This document shows, piece after piece, positions 59,941 to 64,000 of a DNA stretch of 64,000 nt. How positions within the stretch are numbered: the stretch's first letter is position 1; the number at the start of each line of letters is the position of its first letter. Location: NCBI GenBank assembly GCA_050084515.1, contig CM114273.1:18228001-18292000 (forward strand), given 5' to 3'. A program made the position numbers and the translations under genes. This DNA comes from Blasia pusilla (Eukaryota; Marchantiophyta; Marchantiopsida; Blasiales). The notes under the pieces were generated by a model. That model searched no databases. It was not told the DNA's origin and saw nothing but the letters and a program-made list of their open reading frames with translations.

Positions 59941-62288
59941 AAAAAAAACCCACTTATTTCCTCCAGTCCAACATAGTTTATGGGGAGAGAATTTACATTT
60001 CAAATAATTATGCTCAACCATCATGGAATATATAATTAGGGTGGAAATCTAAATCTATCCTCAAACTATGAAAGGTTTTCCTTTATTTTGAATCATTTTG
60101 GTAATGGAAATCTACATCATCTTGATACAACTCTAAATGATAGATCATCAATTTTGTTAATGATCAATTGTTTAATTATACTGGATTAGAGTCAAGAGGG
60201 TAAGAAATTTTCTAACTCTCAACTTTAACTACATTTTATTGTACATTAGAAAGACAATGTCTTTGAGTAAAATATCTGGTTAATAAATTTTAATTTTAAT
60301 TTAGTTGGATTACTAGATCGTAAAAAAATTAGTTCCATATTTTTATGAATCTCTGGGCTATGCATTACATTGAATATTGATGGAGATTGTTCTAAAAGGG
60401 ATACAAGAAGTTCTCAAAAATAGTGGGATAAGTCAAGAAAAGCCTTTAAATACTTATAAGGTTTAAGAGAGGAGAATAATTTCTAAAGATTTTCTTAGTA
60501 TTTAAAACTCTGCATACTTAAATTTATTACCCTTTTATTTCTTTATTGTTATGTTTCATCCCATGTAGTATAGTAATAATATTTGAATTACTTCTGATTG
60601 ATTATTCTTAAGAGTTCATATAGTCGATTTTAACCTACTAATTACCATTCTAATTTTTTGTGATGCATGCCCAATAATTGTTTCCGATTAAATCAGTTTT
60701 TTTCTTATGCAAACAAAGATAGGAATTCTAAAACATCATAAACAATGATTGAGCCTAAAATTAAGGAAAAGACAATTTTCATAAATTTTGAACATAAAAT
60801 ATGAATTGAAAGAAAACATAGGACATGATTATAAAATGATAGAGCAACTTTATTCTTAAAATTTGAAAAATGCACATTTTTCTTAAAATCATAAAATGAT
60901 CGTAAATTTTCTATGCGAAGTTATATTGAGACGAAATTTATTAATGAATTGGAAATTTGATTATTTTAATTGTAACCATTTATGTAGTTAATTAATTTCT
61001 TAAAAAAGCTAGTCCATGAAAATTGAGAAATCAAAAAATAAATGAGAACCTTTTTTAAAGTTTAACTTCTAGACTTTAATAATATTAGGAGAACTCCAAA
61101 ATATTCTAAAGAGCATACTCTTGAGAGAAAATTACAAAGTAAAGATGCTTATCGGAATGATATATATGTTACACTCGAAAATTTAGATTATGACTTAATA
61201 TAATAAAATATAAAATAATGACAGAAAAATTTATATTGTTTTAAAACATACTTAGGAGTGAGTTTGTGGATTTCCATATAAAAAAGTGGAACATATGGGA
61301 ATAGGTCTTACTATTAATCTTAGTATCATCTATATAATAATGGGTGATCCAAGAAGACAAAACAGTGGGATAACAAGACACAATAGCAACATGTTTGCAA
61401 GTTTTCCCCGCAATTCACATTTGATGGGAATGAAAAATAAATCTGAATGGAAGAGAAATTTAATTTTTATTAATTAAAATTATGATTAATTAATTTTTCA
61501 ATTAATATATATTATAATGGGTGACAAGAACACAAGATAGTGGGATAATAAAATAAAATAACAACAAGTTTGCAATTTTTTATAAGAGGAAATTAATTTT
61601 ACTAATTAGAATTAATAAGTGTTAATTCAAGGAAGGAATAGAGGTGGAGGCTTAGATATTGTTTAAAATCATATTCTTGCACACGCATGGTAACAAGTTA
61701 TTATTATAAGAGGTTTAGGCATTAGTAATTGTGTAGTGTTTGAGAAGGGAATATTTCTTGTTTTCTTTTTTCCCCTAAAGAGGGAGGAGGGATTAAGGAA
61801 GGGGAGGATTTTATTTTCCAAAATGACAAAGGGAGAATGGAGTGTTTAGGGATATTTTTTCAAAGAGGGCGTTTTGATTCTAAAGTCAAAGGATGGGGAT
61901 GGGGGGGATTTCCAACTAAAAAAAGGAGGGGGACAGGGACAATATGAGTGAATCTTGATTTTTTTAATGCTACACTATTGTATATATATTACAAGAGAGT
62001 ATATATGGTTACAAGATAAAAGAACTTCTCCCAATCATTATTTATTATATCACATGCAATTAGTATTCATGAGGGGGTTAGGGAAAGATAGCGTAAGATT
62101 GGAAAGTCTTTTTCCCACGAGTAAAAAGGTGATATAGGAATATTTTCTAAGAAAATAAGAAGGGAGGGAAAATTTTACAGGAAGAAGAGATTTAGGAAGG
62201 ATGGGAAAGTGTACTATTATAAATGTCACATCTTAATAAGCCGAAAAGTAGAGTTCTACCGCTTTGATGACGTGGAGGATCAGCCAAA
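59941..62288. other. AT-rich intergenic DNA
   Basis: No gene or RNA is seen. Around 61740-61930 the plus strand becomes purine-rich with runs such as GGATGGGGATGGGGGGG, which could form a G-rich structure. Confidence 0.5.
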
Positions 62289-62860
62289 GTTGCACACGGA
62301 AAAATCCGTGTCCGCGGACTTATGTCCGTTCCGAAGACGGACATGTCCGTGCAGGCCCGAGGGTAGGCTATACATGCCCGCATACTCACAGCCCGCACCT
62401 AGGCCTGTGGCAATGGAACATTCCCCCCTTGCTCAACCCATTTTTAACCCCCGCTTTATAGCCCGCGTCGCAGACGAGTTGGGCCCGTGTCGGGCCATCC
62501 CCATTCGTCGCATCCAACGTGCCGGCCTCGTGCCTAGCCCGCCCTATTGTGCGCACGGGCTCATATGCCCACGCCCATCGTGGACCAAGCTCGTGCCCTT
62601 GCACGCCCATCCCGCCTATCCTGCCCTACCCCGGGCGCGGGCTCATGGGTCGGCGCCCGTATCCAATCCTAGTCTGCCAAAGCCCGTTGGTGGGCTCCAG
62701 GGCCCGCGTGCGGGGCTAGGGTGGCATTATCCTATGCCGTAGCCCACATGTAGGCTGTGAGCCTACACCGTAGCCCGCAATCTATCCAAAGAATCGAGCG
62801 CCGCCACGTGGACCATGGTGACCTACCCAGCAAACCCACATCCGGCCCGCGTTTGGTCTG
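62289..62860 (+). repeat. GC-rich repeat related to the GGTTGC-ended elements, copy 3
   Basis: The start GTTGCACACGGAAAAATCCG and the palindromic GTCCGCGGAC, followed by CGGACATGTCCGTG, match the other two copies. After about 90 bp it continues into C-rich sequence with many GCCCG words. No matching GCAACC end was found, so its right boundary is uncertain. Open frames here (for example 62209-62742) reflect composition. Confidence 0.5.
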
Positions 62861-64000
62861 TGTCCCCCAAATCCCGCCGCTATACGTTGCAGTTATGGAT
62901 TGGTGGAGGCTGAATTTGAACATGCCTCCATTCTCTACTCCCTTCCCAAACCTACTTTTGGAAAAAATCCATAAGCAAAGGGCCCACAAGTGAGCCACAG
63001 AATGCTTATAAGAAATGGATTAGGTGCTAATTAAGCCCAATTATCTTGATTTTCATGTTTTCCTCCTTTTCTTTGAGTGATTTTGTGGATTAGGCTCCAA
63101 ATTTCATTGGTGCCTTGAGAACTAAGGGCTTTCAAGATTACTAGGAATTTAGGGGAAATCTGTTGCGTGCCTTTTGGGAGTAGTTAGATTGTGTTTGGGA
63201 CCAACTTGGATACTTGCGCTTTAACCCTAAACGCTCCTTGTTGTGTCCTAAAAAAATCTCTAATTTATTCCACATTAGGTGAGAGGTTGTGAATGTGGAA
63301 ATCTCTTGTGTCACTTAACTTGTTTGGTGATTTTGAGATTTCCGATTCACAAACTCGAGTTTTAGATTTGTTTCATTGGTTCCGCTTAGCATATCGGGAA
63401 TGTGAAGGTGGTCGAGGAAACTTATCTAAACCCTAAATCCATACCTGTGTTCCATCATTCCCACGCATGTACATTACTCGAGCCATTGTTTTAGCATCTC
63501 ATGTCATTATGTTTTTGGTATTTCCTTATCTCAACTCGTACATTTCTTTTGTTGGTTTTTTTAAAAGATCTTCTTATCTTCTTCATTTGAGCAAAATTTC
63601 TAGTGGGGCTGGGTCATTGAGAGCGGGAGATAACCGAATCGAATCCAATGATAGTGCCAAGAGGAAAAGAGTAAAGTCCAAGAATTAGTAGAAGGAAATA
63701 GTGGATTTAATGACTAGGATTGAAATGACTAAGGTTCTTCGTGACTTGAATGTCCTCTAGTCATACAGAAGTCATATATTTCCACAAACTAATAAACTCT
63801 TAGTCATATTAAAATATGCTTGAGTCAGAAAATAATTCCGGGTGATGGATTAGTAATATATGAAATGACTTAGTCAATTTTGAGTGATATATAAGCAAGA
63901 TGTCTTTATTGTCATGTAAAATTGCAAAATGACTCAATGACATGGAATTTTCCAATATGTTATTAATTAAAAAATATTTCTCATAAACACAATACTATAA
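62861..64000. other. Intergenic DNA with clustered TGACT motifs
   Basis: No gene. Between about 63685 and 63945, TGACT or AGTCA occurs about ten times. The same kind of cluster is present at 49305-49480. Confidence 0.45.

Noticed and set aside
62209-62742. 177-codon Pro/Arg-rich frame
   Set aside because: It lies in GC-rich repeat DNA with GCCCG words; open frames occur on both strands by composition.

Overview
The window looks like nuclear DNA of a land plant or close streptophyte relative. It holds intron-containing genes with GT..AG introns and long AT-rich, gene-poor stretches full of decayed transposable elements. Four genes can be supported: an ING2-type histone-reader gene (minus strand, 18.15-21.14 kb), a RIK-type KH-domain gene (plus strand, 26.9-34.45 kb), a nuclear Ycf33/DUF751 gene with a probable plastid transit peptide (minus strand, 36.23-37.02 kb), and a small plantacyanin-like phytocyanin gene (plus strand, 59.16-59.94 kb). 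I cannot name the species. DNMT3-type methyltransferases are known outside flowering plants, so the mobile-element content hints weakly at a non-flowering plant.

The most remarkable content is a Ty3/gypsy-type retrotransposon family on the minus strand. The longest copy (2851-12893) reads gag with two zinc knuckles, aspartic protease, a DNMT3-like cytosine-5 DNA methyltransferase, reverse transcriptase, RNase H, integrase, and a C-terminal PHD finger. The element therefore pairs a DNA-methylation writer with a putative histone reader. Three more copies lie in the window. An internally deleted one (51419-55982) keeps a 331-codon open frame over most of the methyltransferase. A very old, AT-shifted relic (about 45.4-48.85 kb) is still alignable through gag, protease and methyltransferase. 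A 260-bp RNase H fragment sits at 15.9 kb. All copies are broken by stops and frameshifts. The ends of the element are unusual. The promoter-bearing terminal repeat (module L) occurs at both ends, but a second module (T) flanks the 3' L copy on both sides, giving L - coding - T - L - T, a split-repeat layout.

Layout: 1-1.1 kb is GC-rich sequence with a 31-bp tandem array. 1.2-2.8 kb holds an inverted repeat with a palindrome and a decayed L repeat. 2.85-12.9 kb is the long element. 13.9-14.2 kb is a GC-rich element with GGTTGC inverted ends. 15.7-17.4 kb is chimeric debris. 18-37 kb is the gene island (ING2, RIK, YCF33). 38.8-42.3 kb is a different decayed Ty3/gypsy element with a GC-rich insertion. 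43.0-44.8 kb is a convergent pair of decayed LTR-like repeats. 45.4-48.85 kb is the old relic. 49.97 kb has a tRNA-like relic. 50.94-51.10 kb is a pure (CT)79 microsatellite. 51.4-56.0 kb is the deleted copy. 56-64 kb is AT-rich with the phytocyanin gene, a diverged ~205-bp tandem repeat and another GC-rich repeat.

The host genes do not form a pathway. ING2 and RIK both act in nuclear chromatin or RNA control, YCF33 in the plastid membrane, and plantacyanin outside the cell. Exon coordinates were worked out by hand from splice signals, reading phase and family similarity.
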